Origin: Poteriospumella lacustris
Taxonomy: Eukaryota > Sar > Chrysophyceae > Chromulinales > Dinobryaceae
Direction: 5' to 3'
Length of the DNA: 38,935 nt
Assembly (NCBI GenBank): GCA_008000375.1
Contig: SMOI01000114.1
Span: 36,461-75,395, forward strand
The first letter of the stretch is position 1. Every line of letters starts with the position of its first letter. The position numbers and the translations under genes are program-made. The notes under the pieces were generated by a model that saw only the letters and a list, made by a program, of their open reading frames with translations, was not told where the DNA came from and did not search any database. Below are positions 1-13,100 of this stretch, one piece after another.

Positions 1-2046
1 TACACAACGACCATGAATTCCGCACGGAATCATATGGTCTGCGAAGCGGCAGTCAATGCCTTGTCCGAGATCACGCTCCGTTTGGACTTATCCATCATTC
101 GACCGTTTCAACGACAGATTCACGAAGCACTGTTGGGTTGTCTCAATGACGAGCGATGGCCGGTTAAAGATGCGGCATGCTTAGCATCGGGGCGTATTCT
201 ACGTCGTTTCCCACCGTTGCAAATCTCACCGGTCACCAATGAAGTCGGAGCCCTCGATGTGGAGGTGACGAATCAGTTTCTGCATCACTGGGAGGAGCAT
301 TTACGTGATTGCATCTGGTCGGTGCGTGAGAATGCTGCCTTTGCTTGTGCGGAAGCGTTGGTTACCGATACCTTTGTACTGGCTACCAATGCGGCTACTA
401 CTTCTTCTTCATCGATGGAGGCCAGCAGGGAAGGTATTGAACAATGGCGAAGTCTCGTGTGGCGGTTGGTGAGTCAGTTCATACAGCACCACCTGTTGAC
501 GGCCGTCGGTGATGTCGATGAAAGTGTGGACATTGTTGTTCTTCCCAGTGCCGTGGATGATACCCAGGCCTCTGTGACGACGGTGCAACGGCGTGTGATT
601 CAAAGTAAAATTGAATCTTTTTTACCGATCGCGATGGTGGAAGCTCATCATGAGCAAAAGAGAAAACAATTGAGCGATCCCACATCCAACTCGATGGCGG
701 AACCTCCGAACGACGAAGGCTTGCTGAAAGCCGCGAGTACGGCTGCTCAATCGTATCGTAAAGGCTGGGGTTGTTGTGTCGATTGCGTCAACTTACGCGA
801 GCCGTTCAGCTGGGAAGTGACACAAGGGGCGCTGTATTTATTGCGGGAAGTCTGTACACTGACCCAGCGTTGTCGTGGATCGAGTAGTTGTGACGAGTAC
901 ACGGAATCCTATGTGCAACAACAAGAAGCCATGGCGGTGTCGTTGCGCAAGGGTTTGTTGCAGCAATCTTGGGTCTTCCATATCAATCGCAGTGGATCGT
1001 CGTATGAGAAAAGAAGTTCGCATGGCAGTAGCAGCTGTTGTGTGGGTTTGTTTGCGCTGCTGGAACTTTTGCGCACCGAGGTTGACGACGACGGCACCGT
1101 TGATGGAAACCGACCGGCGATTGACACCTTGCCCCAACGGATTCGTCACCCCTTGAAGAACATCGAGAAGTTGCACCCCACGGTGTATGAGGAGGTACGG
1201 TTCTCTATCTGGTATGGTATGGTAACCGGTTGATAACATTGTTTCTTTGTTGCCCTCGTAGTTGCCGGACATACTGGACGGACTAACGCTGTGGAATGTC
1301 CTCCGCATACCTAAGGAGAACAATACTTTACCAAATCAACTTGTGTCTGGGTTGTCGTCGTCGTTGCTCACTTCGTTTTGGCAAGAGACGATGACGTTTC
1401 TGTGCCGGTAAGCCGTCCGCGTTCATGGTGATGATTAGACAAAGCACCCGTTCAAAAGTTGACGTCTTTCTGTAGCGATTTGATTCTCACCGATGAGCAA
1501 CCCACCAAGTCCGCGTCCCGTCAAGCGCGTTCAGCAATGGCAAGTCGGCGGTTTGCCGCGGAGAAATGTTTCACTCGACTCTTCGATCAGTTCAAAGCCG
1601 CTAGGCGGAAAGTGGACAACGAGAGTGAAGACGGGTACCGATGGGCATTTTTACGGCTCTTTGCTCCTGATGTATCCCCGGGATTGACAACGAATGGAAA
1701 TGATCCCACCCATTCAAATGCAGCCACTGTCTTGACACAAACACTGAAGGATTTGCTGTTCCCGGAGAACCGAAGCGCAAGGTCAACAGACAAGGGTAGT
1801 GGCAGCTTCGTTCGGCGCATTTCAGCAGAAGCATCGATACAAAAAGTAGCTGGACAGTCTTCCACAAGTGCTCTGATTACTACGGACGTGTTACCGAACA
1901 TGGTTCCTGTTTTACTGAGTCGCCCTGCAACTCACAATGTGGTGGGAACAACTTTACTCGCTGATCAAGCGCCACTACTCGAAGCAGCTTCTTCTGGTCC
2001 CGGTGGAACAGCTCCCCGACTTTTCTTTCATCCAACTGAGAAGTAA
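1..2046 (+). CDS. HEAT-repeat protein, 5'-partial, three exons
   Basis: The reading frame is open to the left edge, so the N-terminus lies outside; the first in-frame Met is at 13. I infer exons <1-1221, 1262-1407 and 1476-2046. The introns are 40 nt (GTAACC...CTCGTAG) and 68 nt (GTAAGC...TCTGTAG), and both splices preserve the frame. From Met13 the product is about 641 residues. The N-terminal third shows helical repeats with HEAT-like signatures, such as the Trp-Pro-Val-Lys-Asp-Ala-Ala stretch near residue 50 and Trp-Ser-Val-Arg-Glu-Asn-Ala near residue 100. HEAT proteins are usually scaffolds or transport factors. I cannot name the subfamily. The C-terminal exon is Ser/Thr/Ala-rich and looks disordered. 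It ends at TAA 2044-2046. The HEAT assignment is fairly sure; the role is unknown. Confidence 0.72.
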
Positions 2047-2680
2047 CGACAAACTTAAATGTTATTTGCACGCAACTTCATCCATACACTAACTACATAG
2101 TGTATACCGGTACACACAAACGGCGCGTAACAGCGTGATATAGCATGATGATGATGATTTTTAAAGCACGACGGTCTTCTCCATTTCTTTTTCTTCTTCT
2201 TGTTGGTGGAAATAGAATTAGTGGGTTTGGTCTTCGATAGTAACTGGAATGCTTATTTGCAAGTGGAAGAAGAACATTCGGTGCTGAAAGGTACCAATGC
2301 AATCTACATACCAAAGGACAGAGTTTGTGAGGACCCTTCGTCTCCCCGATTTGCTAGCACTGAATCCCCACGAATATTCCTTCTCGAACGTGTTGGCTCA
2401 TGAGAGGAGACAAGATCTTCAAATGTTGACTTTTTGATCCCCTCAAGGGATGGGATTTGCTTCAAAGGGCTTCGGACAAGGGATTTATTGTGTCTCCTCG
2501 CCAAATGCCATCCTCATTTTCATGCGTACGTGAAAAGAAGAGACCTCTCACGTGCTTTCTTGTGTTGGATCGGCATGGTTGGTTGATTATCCTTTTGAAA
2601 TCAATTGACAACTGATTGATTCCCACTACGTTTTCATCGCGAAGTAGTGGCAAACCTGCCGTGGATACCGATTTGAGACG
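2047..2680. other. Intergenic region between HEAT gene and ABCA gene
   Basis: No gene is recognised. The stretch contains a T/C-rich tract (about 2170-2200) and short open frames on both strands without start context or family resemblance. It should hold the 3' end of the HEAT transcript and the promoter and 5' UTR of the ABCA gene. The ABCA frame has an in-frame TAG about 35 bases before its ATG, which supports the start at 2681. Confidence 0.5.
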
Positions 2681-5600
2681 ATGAGATGGATTGGTCGAAC
2701 TTTGAATCACCTGGCTCTATCATTTCGCCGATGCTGGATCGAAAAAATTAGGGAACCATGGGCACTCTTCTTTGATCTAACCTCGCATTTGATGCTACTC
2801 TCAATATTGGTTGTCTTGTTCTATTTCAGTACTGTGTCGAAGTTCCCTTCTCGCTCGTATTCATCAGTGAACCTCAACATCCCGCCACTGTTTATTTCCG
2901 ACCCCCAATCATCAAACATTCAAAAGTTCAATGAGTTGATAACCACCCTATCAGGCCCACTGCCCATTCTATCCCTTGACCAGTACATATCGCTATGTCA
3001 TTTTCTGCGGGAAAACTTCCATGCGGAAGTGAAGATGCTCACAAAAACACCGTTCCGAACCAGTGCTTTGACGATCCTGAACGCCCAAGTCCTTTATTTT
3101 GCCCCTCGTTCTAGCGATGTATTATCTTTGATTCAATTCATGAATCAGTCGTACCCGCACTTCCGTTCTCTTGAAGTTCGAATTCGCTCCTCAGAGCATG
3201 CAGTACTTGACGAAATCCGCCGCAGCCCAAAAGTAATGCCTCTGGGGTTCATCCATTTGCAGAAGTCATCACCTTTCTCTTTCGAGACGGTGATAAGGCA
3301 ATCAAGGGATCCATACTTTTCCACAAATCAGTTTCTGTCCAATATATGGACAGGGTTTGATATATCCTACGTCAATTATTGGCTGGGTGGGTTTTATAGC
3401 TTGGCGAGAGCTGTGGAAGCTTGGAGATGCCACGAAACCAGTGGTTGCGAGTTAAACCAATTCGCGGTTACGGCTATCACACCGTATCCAACCGGAGAAT
3501 ACAAAGTTTTCTCATTTTTCTCGTCCGTTCAATCGATGGTTGGAATATTCTTTTGTTCCGCGTTTCTCTTTCCGGTGGCTCGACATGCTCAATACATTGT
3601 GAATGACAAGGAAATGCACGTACGCGACTCTCTTGTAGCTATGGGCTTCGATCCTCATGCGTACTCGCTTGGTATGTTTGCCTTTCACTTCGCCATGTAT
3701 GTTTGGATTGCGGTGTCGGCTGCGTTGTTCTTGGCATTGACGATTTTTTCGCATACAAAGTACTCGTTGTTGTTGGTGACTTTTCTCTTGTTCAGCTTGT
3801 GCTTGCAGCAGGTGGTCGGGACAATTTCCAACGTTGTTCACCGTGCAAAGCTTGCTGCAGCATTCGCTGCCTTGTTTGTATTCATGTCTGGCTTACCCAG
3901 ATACTTCGTCATTTCTTCCACCGAGGAGCAGCTGATTCTGGCGAAATATATTTTGTGTGTTTTCTTTCCATCCTCTGCCCTAATATTCGCCATTGAGTTT
4001 ATGTCATCCGCAGAGTTGGTTGGGAAAGGTGCAGAGATGTCTTCCTTTGGCCGGTCGCAGTTCAATTTAACATCCTCGTTGCTTTGCTTGGTCTGCAGTC
4101 TGGTTTTGTACTTTTCCCTGTGTCAAAGTGTGTTATTTGTCGTTGGAAGGAATCACCGAAGTGACGCACAGCATAATCGCTCAGATCCATGGGTATCCGA
4201 CGAAATTGAGCCGTTGGCGTTCGCTTCAAATATCTCCAAAACGTTTGACGATGGGTTCACGGCGCTTCACCCGTCCTCGGTAAGTTTGTTCGAGGACGAA
4301 ATAGTGTCTTTGTTGGGTTCGAATGGAGCAGGTACTACTCGCTGTTCGTTTGCGCAGCATTTCTTGTATATCTTCACTCTTATGTTGTTTTGCTTCGATG
4401 ATTCAGGAAAGAGTACATTGGTATCAATAATTTGTGGCACTCTGAAGCCTACATCTGGATATATTCGTTGGAAGCGAGGGTCTCGATCCGATATTGTTGG
4501 CATATGGTAAGGATTAGTCGTCTCTGCGGTTGTTCTCGTTTTATTTGACAGTTGCTGCACTGCTCTTGCTTCACCAGCAATCAAAGAGACGTACTTATCC
4601 CCCGACTAACTGTTGAAGAACATTTGCTCATCATTTTGGGAATCAGAGGCTTTTCGTGGGATTCCCCCTTGGCAGCGATGGAAGTACTGTCTTTGCTGAA
4701 AGCATTGGACCTGTTCGAACACCGCCATGTTCATGCACACTTTCTTTCTGGGGGCATGAAGAGAAAGCTGTGCCTAGCGCTCGCGTTGGCTGGAAACCCG
4801 CCGTTGGTTATTTTGGACGAACCAACGTCAGGAGTTGATGTATTGAGTCGAAGAGCCATCTGGAATCTGCTACGCCGACGAAAAGGCGGGAAATCCATTT
4901 TGCTGACAACGCATTTCATGGATGAGGCCGAATCGTTGTCCGATAAGGTGTACACCATCGCAAATGGAAAATCAATGGGTCACGGAAGTGTGGTGAACTT
5001 CAAAGGTTCGATGGACCTCCCAGGATACTTCTTGAGCTTTACTCGATCCGACTCATTCGACGAAGAATACTTTGGAGATGTACTACAACGAGAAATCCAA
5101 ATGATCGATACGACAATACATTCGTCGAAGGACTCCACACCCGAAGAGGTCGTGTTTCACATTCCGCTCGTCAATAAGAGGACCTTGATGACTCTGTTTC
5201 GGAGGCTCAAGACAATCCGACATTGCTTCGACACAGTGAATCTGCATACTGCAACATTAGAGGATGCTTTCCTGAAGATGAAGGGATGGAACTCTTTCCA
5301 GCCGGTGATTAGTCCGATGATGTTGTCCTCCGGAGAAGAAACACCAATGATTCCAACGATGACGAGATCACCAGCACGTTTTCGGATGGCCGGCCACGAA
5401 AGTGGAGCGACCACTGTCACGTTGTTTTCCCTGCTCATCCGAAAGAAATTGCTCATTAACTACCGTGATTTGCAGGGAACGTGCGCAATCTTGGTGCTGC
5501 CCGGAATTGCGATGCTGATAACGATCATGATACTTATGATTGAGTTGTCGCCTCCGTATCAGCCTCTGGCGCTTCGTTCACAGACCTTTCAAAAGAGGGC

Positions 5601-8001
5601 AGGAGTCCACCCCCGAGTCCTAGTGAATTTCCAGCGCCCCAGTCATTTATTGGTCCAGAATGCTTCAGTTGGGTACGTATCGGCGATGAATTCATCGGCT
5701 ATGAACAATATTCTGAAAGCGAATCCTTTGGACGTTGAAGGAAGTGCAGCTGCGTTAGTTCTGCGTGACGCCATTCCTGTTCATTTTGTCGTCAACGATC
5801 AGTGGATGAGAGATCACAGGCTTCAATCCGCCAAAATCGAGGAGTATCTGCAAACCATCGGTGTTGAGTTACATCAGTTCCAAAAAGTCGCCAATCAATC
5901 AACCAATACGACACAACCGACGTCAACACCTGAACAATATTCGCATTTCTTCACCACGTGGCATAATTATTTGACTCTCTTTCACCGGTCTCCCTATGTA
6001 CATGAGGCGGCGATTTTCAACTCCGAAGTAGCACGGCACAGTCTGCAATCGAAACTATCATTCACTTATCACCCTTTGCCAGAGAAGGCTTCGGTGGAAA
6101 CCATTTCGCAAATCCAGCTTTCAATTGTCATGGTAATTCTCCTCTTGATACCTGTAGCCAGTGTCCCGGCATCGTTGATTGCTTCCATTGTTCGTGAGAA
6201 ATCGAACAAATGCAAACTGATTCAACATTTGAACGGGGTCTCCAAAGTCGTTTATTGGACAGCCAATTGGTGCATCGATTTGGGAATGATATTGGTTCCT
6301 GTGGTTCTCTTCATGATTGGACTGGTATCGTTGAGAAGTGTATCGCAAACGGTCTTCACTGCATCTTGGGAAGCCTTCGCTGTATTAGCAGTGCTGTTCG
6401 TGAGCTACTCGTTTGCCATTTTGCCGTTTTGCTATCTTTTGACAGTGGCCTACTCATCAGAACTGTCGCCCACGTCTGTTGTTGTGGCGATCCTTCTTGT
6501 CAATGTTGTCAGTGGCTTTGGATTCACCATCGCGTACTTTTTGCTGCTAAGTAGCTTGCAGCGAGCCACTGTTGCACTGGGGGTTTTACGGTTTGGTTTT
6601 AGTGTGTTTCCATCGTTCAACTTGGGCTACGGTATGGTTTGCATTTGTACCGCGTATTACCAACATGCGTTACGCAGGCAAACTACGCAGTACTTCAGCT
6701 GGGGTGTCTGTCTTTCGCCTATCATCATTCTTCTCGCCGAAGGAGTCTTTTTCCTGGTGATGCTCCTCGTCATCGATGAACCACGGGGCGTAACAGCTAT
6801 CTCGCGTGCATCCCTCCGCCTCAATAATCCACAGCATCGCAACATCAGTTTCTTTCAAGACGATGACGTGTTGGCTGAAGAAGCAGCGGTACTTAACGTA
6901 ATACATTCGGCAGTGCAGCAGCAAGGCAATTATGTCAGTGAGCTCGACATGGAGTCGCATTCCCATGCAACCTCACGAGAGTTCCCGCTTGTGATGCACC
7001 AAATTTGCAAGTCTTGGCCCCATCGCATGTCGTGCCTGCCAGGACCAAGAGGAGCAAGAACCGAAGATTCGACTGTTTTGCGGGGGGTTTCTTTAGCCTG
7101 CAGAGAGGGTGAGGTATTGGGTCTTCTGGGAGCCAATGGAGCTGGGAAGACCACATTGATGAGAGTACTGACTCGCGATACTCAGTTGTCGTCAGGGACG
7201 GTGTTAATCAATGGCAAAGCGTTGTCCAATCATTCAACGTCATTAATGATTGGCTACTGTCCACAAGTGGATCCAGTGATAGAATCCATGACATCACACG
7301 AGATGCTGTGGTTCTATGGTCGACTTCGGGGAATTCCCTCGAGCACTTTGAGACCACGAATTGATTCGTTGGCTACCAGTTGCGGTCTAGTGCCCCATTT
7401 GCATCGCCCAGCTCGATATCTCAGTGGAGGAAATAAGCGGAAGCTGTCCTTAGCCATTGCTCTGATTGGAGATCCAAAAGTCCTGTTGCTAGATGAGCCC
7501 ACCACAGGCATGGATCCAGATACACGTCGACAGATTTGGAGGGCTATCAAACAGGCATCAAGCGACAGAGTCATCGTTCTTGTATCCCATTTTATGGACG
7601 AGATTGAAGCACTTTGTACACGGGTAGCAGTTTTGGTAGCAGGACAAATACGATGCTTGGGACCAATACCTCATTTGAAAGCCAAGTTCAAAACAGGGTA
7701 CAAGATTTCGTTTCAATGCAATCCCCAACGAGTGGATGAATGCATCCAACGGTGCTCTCAGTTTCTTGTTCCTCAAGACGTCGCTGGTGAAGAGGAAATC
7801 AAACTTGAGGAGGATTTTGTCAAGATCCAAGAAGTGTCACCTTCTGGACAGGTGGTTTTGACCGTGGGAAGAAATGTGGATTTGATCAACGCGTTCACAG
7901 GGTTCGATGGAATCACGGACGAGTTCGACATTGATGCGCTAAACATTGTTCTGGATTCACTCGATGTGGTGTTTCAGAAGAGCATCGAAGGCGGTGTCTA
8001 G
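2681..8001 (+). CDS. ABCA-type full ABC transporter, three exons
   Basis: The inferred join is 2681-4331, 4407-4506 and 4578-8001 (1724 aa). It is a full transporter laid out TMD1-NBD1-TMD2-NBD2. TMD1 has one N-terminal membrane helix (about residues 31-50), a large extracytoplasmic loop, then about six helices. NBD1 has Walker A GSNGAGKST (546-554), signature LSGGMKRK (640), Walker B LVILDEP (660) and H-loop His 696. NBD2 has Walker A GANGAGKT (1435), signature LSGGNKRK (1532), Walker B VLLLDEP (1552) and a CPQ Q-loop. Both catalytic sites look intact. This layout and the LSGG-x-KRK signatures are typical of ABCA lipid transporters; the substrate is not predictable. Intron 1 (75 nt) splits the last Gly codon of Walker A. 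Intron 2 needs the second of two AG acceptors (4577, not 4551) to keep the frame. Length fits the family. Confidence 0.93.
4332..4406 (+). other. Intron 1 of ABCA gene, inside the Walker A codon run
   Basis: The intron is 75 nt with GTACTA donor and GATTCAG acceptor, phase 1. Removing it joins GSNGA-G to KST and makes a perfect Walker A. The length is a multiple of three and the intron has no in-frame stop, so an unspliced message would insert 25 residues into the P-loop. Confidence 0.88.
4507..4577 (+). other. Intron 2 of ABCA gene with two candidate acceptors
   Basis: Donor GTAAGG at 4507; acceptor CACCAG ending at 4577 gives the expected Q-loop region (GIC-NQRDVLIPRLTVEEHL). The earlier, more pyrimidine-rich acceptor TTGACAG ending at 4551 would shift the frame and reach a stop within about 20 codons. 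Assigned from protein family conservation. Confidence 0.8.
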
Positions 8002-8617
8002 CAATATGCTCGTTGTGTTCATTTGTCGGGTCGTCCTGAATAGAAAAAGTCACCGTAGGACACACATAGAAGGTTCTTGGATGATGATGGGATGGCCGAA
8101 TCTCCGAGCACTACTGGCACGTTGGGTAGTGCGCAGACTGGGAAACTGAAGTAAACGGTTGCATCTGCTAAGATAGCGTCAGATACTGATTTGTCGATTA
8201 AGTTACCGTCAACGTCGTCACTACCATCACCCCTCAGGGTCCATTTTCGAAGGATGTGGAGGCGGTGAAGTTGTCGTGGAGATTGCCGCATTCAATTTTG
8301 TGTACGTTGTAGGATATAACTCTACTGACTTATATGCAGTATATAGTAGTTAGTATAATGTACATTGATGATGTCTCCCATCTTTCTCTCACAGACAGTC
8401 ATCACTCAACCGTCGAGATTCCACTGCTAAAATTTTCTACTGTGGAAGACGCCTTTTACGTTGTTGGCGTTCATCACGGTAGTGATTGTGCAAACAAAAC
8501 ATCTTGAATACTTCGGCCTCACAACCGATAACTTCACAAACTTTTAGTCACAGTCGACTTCCACAGCTTTGTTTCACCTATCTATTGAAGCTTTCCTCTG
8601 CACCTCAGCCGATTGTC
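8002..8617. other. Intergenic region, ABCA 3' end to RRM gene 5' end
   Basis: No gene is recognised. An AT-rich patch with repeated TATA/TAGTA words lies at about 8325-8365. The 5' flank of the RRM gene (about 8370-8617) is C/T-rich. It presumably holds the ABCA 3' UTR and the RRM promoter and leader. Confidence 0.5.
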
Positions 8618-10140
8618 ATGTCAGCCACAACTGTTTTCGTCGGTGACTTGTCTTACTTCTGTGAAGAGAAAGACTTGCTCGGCATCTTCTCCGCTTTTGG
8701 CCCTGTCTCTTCGGTGATTGTTCGTCGTGGAAAGGAAGGTAACAGCTTACAATATGCCTTCGTCATCATGAACGAAGCCGACGCACATGCAGCGTGCAAT
8801 GCCTTGAATGGCAGCAAATTCATGGGACGCAAGCTCAGGTAGGATCACCACTCAGTATTTGTACCGGCTTCATCGTGTCTAATCTTGTATCTGCTCTTCT
8901 CAGAATGAACATTTCCACTGCAAACCAACAGCGATGTACGCCTCTGGATCGCAGTGTCTGGTTTCAACTGCACGTCCGCTTCAAGATCAACACACTCAAT
9001 GTGCAACTGAACGAGATGCTTTTGGAGGAGATCTTCACGCAATACGGCCCCGTTGCTGATTGCACCATCAAGGAATACAATGTCAATCTTGACTTGCGCA
9101 CCGTTTCTGGCTACGCCTTCGTTTACTACTACTCGGTCGACATCGCCAATGCAGCTATCCAGGGGATCAACCAGAACACCGGATATTTGAGTGATATCGT
9201 CCACTTCCGCGCCAATTTCGCGTACGAAATCAAAGATGGGCATCACGATGACTTCGATATGCCAGAGCGTGCGCATGGCAACACTGGTCATTATTCATCC
9301 CAGCCCTATTTGCCCCATCCTCTTGCAGGCCGTGCACCGCATGCATCTGGTCGTGGTGATCCCATGCGACACAAAATGCAGGGAATGCAATCGAATCCCC
9401 GCGGTTACCCGGACAATATGGGCTACCGAGTGGAGCCACCGTCGTACTCGCCCATGGAATCTCAGCGAATGATGCATCCTCCTTCGCGATATGGTCAACA
9501 GCCACCATATGGCGCCATGCATTCGCACGGTCAAGCATCGCGAATGGGGCAACCTGGCATGAATTCAAGCTATGATCCACATGGTCAGCAAATGTTCAAA
9601 TCGTTTCCATCTGGCAATGGCGGTCGACCGATGAACGCCCCGCCGACCTCGTCGCCGTTCTTCAACAATGCTCGACGACCGCCAGCTGGAAACTCCTTCG
9701 ACTATTTGTCGTCGTCATATGGAAACGCTCCTTCTTACGGTGACGATGCCAACTACATGGGCATTGCACGACCTCAGCCTTCGATGATGGACTTTGGTGA
9801 ACCGCGATATGCACCCGGCCTGGGTGACTCGATGAACGCCAATAGCAACGCGATGTTCATTTACGCCAATGCTCCTTCGAATGGTCTGCGTTCGCAAGCG
9901 ACTTATCCATCCATGCAGTTGCAAGCGCCAAGCACTGCCCATCATATGTCGATGGGGCAACCCTTCGATACCCCAACGGTGATGTCGTTCGCGCCGAACC
10001 CGATCGCACCGGTTTCGATGCAATCATCGGTGGATACGATGTCTGATTTCACCGCCCAGAAACTGGGTTCTGATCAATCGATGTCTGGTGGTAATAGCAA
10101 TAGCAGCGCCGTGACTCATGACCCATCGTATATGGGATAA
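8618..10140 (+). CDS. RNA-binding protein with two RRMs and a low-complexity tail, two exons
   Basis: The inferred join is 8618-8838 and 8904-10140 (485 aa). I chose ATG 8618 because RRM1 begins directly after it (RNP2 VFVGDL at 6-11; RNP1-like LQYAFVIM near 45-52). A 65-nt intron (GTAGGA...TTCTCAG) splits an Arg codon just after RRM1. RRM2 spans about residues 94-180, with RNP1-like SGYAFVYY at 142-149. Residues from about 185 on are rich in Gly, Ser, Pro, Met, Tyr and Asn and look disordered, as in TIA-1/Nam8-like or other RNP-granule proteins. A role in pre-mRNA splicing, mRNA stability or granule assembly is inferred from this family resemblance only. Unspliced message stops at the TAG that follows the donor, giving an RRM1-only fragment. 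The orthologue is not identified. Confidence 0.88.
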
Positions 10141-13100
10141 ATCATTCGTGGTGAAGAAGTGACACAGATTCTTTCCGACTCCGTCACGTGGGGTCACCGC
10201 TTCTATCTCACATCAAATCAGTTGTTGTCTGTCGCCTCAGGTGGCTTACGATTGCCGTTGTTGGAGGTAACTACTGGTCGCTCCCTCCGACAACTCTCAT
10301 TGTTTCTCTCTCTTTCTTTCTCTCTGTCGCCTCTGTTCTCTTCAAAAATCTCACCTCCTGGATCGTTGGTTCTTCTCTCTGATCTTCTTCATTATTTTTC
10401 GTCGATAATTTGTTGTCGTTGTCGCTGTCGAATGGTGGTGGGGTTGGTGAGAACGGTGGTACCAAGACAATCAGCAACCTACTCACTCACTCACCTCACG
10501 CATCTCGCTGGTGCTCCAAATCATGCCCAACCATCCAACGATACCATTACCCCCTCCCACCACCCCCACCACTCCACCACCCCACCACCACCACAACCAC
10601 ATACTATGTTAAACTTTGCAAAGCGCCGTGTTCTACTTCTGTTTCTTAGGGGGGAATATTTGTTGTTGGTCGTTTCTATTTTCTCCTTCTCCTGTGTATC
10701 CATTTGTTCTTGTTTCTTCTTTCTGTCTTTGTTTGATGCTTCGTGTCGGTGCTTGCTTTCGTTGATTCCCTCGTGATCGTTGAGATGAAACCTGTTTCAG
10801 TTTTGTATCGTTTATCACTCATGTACGAAACGTATCTATCGCCTCGCCCGTTGGTCTCTAGCGATGTGTGTGTGCGTGTAGTTACGTGCATGTTTTCGGA
10901 AGGTCCATCGGGGCAGGAATCTCTCTGCCGCTCTTTTGTTTGTTTTGCGGTTTTTGTTTTTTTTGTCTTTTGTTTTTGTTGGTTCACAGAGTTGAATGGG
11001 CGTGGATGGGTTCGTTTGCATGTGCAAGCTCGTTTTGTCGTGTGACTGACACTCGTTGTCATAGCCCACACATCTTGTACGTTGTCTCTTGGCCTCTTCT
11101 CCATCCCATTCATTCTCTTTCCAACGTCGTTGATCTCCTCGCACACACGCCGCCCTGTTCCGATGCCCGCGCATCGGTAACGGTGGCGACTGTGATGCCG
11201 TCTCTTGTTGTACATTATGTCTCCTGTTCGGTTCGTCGAGTGCTGTGCCTACTGTTGATATTGTCTCTTGACAGGTATCGGTTAGACTGCCGCTGTATCG
11301 CCATGTTAGTTGCCTCATCTGTTTTTCCGTCACGGAGAGACACATTTCTCAATTCTATCGAGACGGTCTCCCTCGTTGTCGTTCAATAGACGTACCGGCT
11401 TAGACCTCTTTGTCCATTGGCTAAGACAAGTTTCCCACAAGAGCCACTGTGTCACAAGTGTGTGTTGCGTGGAATCGTGCGTACGTAAGAGATTGTTGCT
11501 GTGTCGGTGGGCGACTTTATCGCATCAGTTCTTCTGTCGGTGATTGTTGCATTTGGTTTGCCATGGTCTCTTCGCGCGTTTTGTCGGTCGCAAAGCACAA
11601 GTACGACCCGTATCTGAATCATTCGCGCGTCTCCTTTTGACTCGTTTGTTTCCTTCCCTCTCTTTCTCTCTTCTCATGCCCATCAATTTTTCTGGAGTGT
11701 ACCCACAGGTGCGCTTTCCAAAGGGTGACGATGTCGTGCAACTGCATGCATTAGGTGCTTCTGCATATTGTGCACGATTTCCTTTTAGCTTCAGCACACG
11801 CAGCAAAAGGCAAGCTGATGAAAAAAGCAGTGGTCTTTGTGCCGCCATTGTACTTATGACATCGTCTATGGTCGAGCCGTGTAGTTTTTGCGGGAGTCAT
11901 TGTTTAGTTTTGGTTTAGAATTTCGATTGTTTATTCTTGTCCTGCTCCTTGTTGGTTCGTCCCCACTCATTTCTTGACGGTTCTTTCTTCCCTGAACGGC
12001 CGTGTGCATATCATTTGTATTCGTCTCACCATCGACATGAATGTACATCCCTGGCGAGTCGTGCTGACACATGCGTTCTACGCATGTTTCTGGACGCTCG
12101 CTTCCCCTTATTTACTGACAATCTTGAGATTTCTTTTCACTTCGTGAGCGACAACACGTCCGGTGGCAAACTATATACATATCACAACAATGAACAACTC
12201 CTGCGAAATCTACCTTTTGGGGAGCTCTGTATCCCTTCTGCTGTTCTCGTTACACCATCCCTCGCTTCCCTCTCACCATACTTCACGCCCTGTTCCTCCC
12301 TCATCCCACCACTCGTTCGCCGTCTTCGCCATGGTGAATGTCTCATACCCATAAACGCCAGTAGTTTTCCATTTACTCATGTGTATTGTTCGTCATTTAT
12401 TTTCCCTGTCGTTGATAGTCTTCTCTTTGTTCTGTTCGATTCACGCGATGTGACCCTTCTACTTCTACTGTGGCTTCTTTCGCAACGATATTTCGTTCAC
12501 TAACTCCCTCCCTAACTTACGCATATATGCACACTCGCTAGCCTTCTTCTTCTTCACTCCCTCCCTCACCTTCCAGGGTACCTTTTTTCTTCACTTCCTC
12601 CCACTATTCTACATAGCTGTTCACGCGGCTACATCTCCTGTATTGATCTCCTTATCATATACATCACGTCTGCTTTCGTGTTACGCCTTCGATCTGTTCG
12701 ATTGTCCTGTCTGTTGCAGTTGTCGTCGATGGCTGATGTCGTCACTGCTTCTGCTGCTGCTGCTACTCTTTGTCGACCGAAATTAATATTCACCAAATCG
12801 TGAATATCTCTGCAGCAACAGCAACGATAGCCATCGATAGATAATCCATCTACGCCAAGCATTCGTTCTTGAATTACCCGTTCCCTCACTACCCCTTCTT
12901 CATCCGTCGCAATGCGCTACCCTGCTCGCCCCTCATCCTGTCTGTTACTTCCTTTCTCCATTTGTGCTACCCACTGCCTCGATACAAACTTCACGTTCGT
13001 TCTGCAACCGCTATATCAAGTGTTGCTGTGGCGTCGTCTTCGAATTTCTTTACCTTTCGCAATGGGCCGCCACGATTCGTTGAACTTATGAATTTGCATT

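Noticed and set aside
838-1323. 161-codon minus-strand frame over the HEAT gene
   Set aside because: It is antisense to a well-supported coding exon and crosses its intron, with no family resemblance.
4507-4551. 45-nt version of ABCA intron 2
   Set aside because: It shifts the frame and meets a stop within about 20 codons, while the 71-nt version restores the conserved Q-loop region.
12786-12807. Hairpin read as a transcription terminator
   Set aside because: It lacks a T-run and an adjacent gene end, and such terminators are bacterial while this DNA is eukaryotic.
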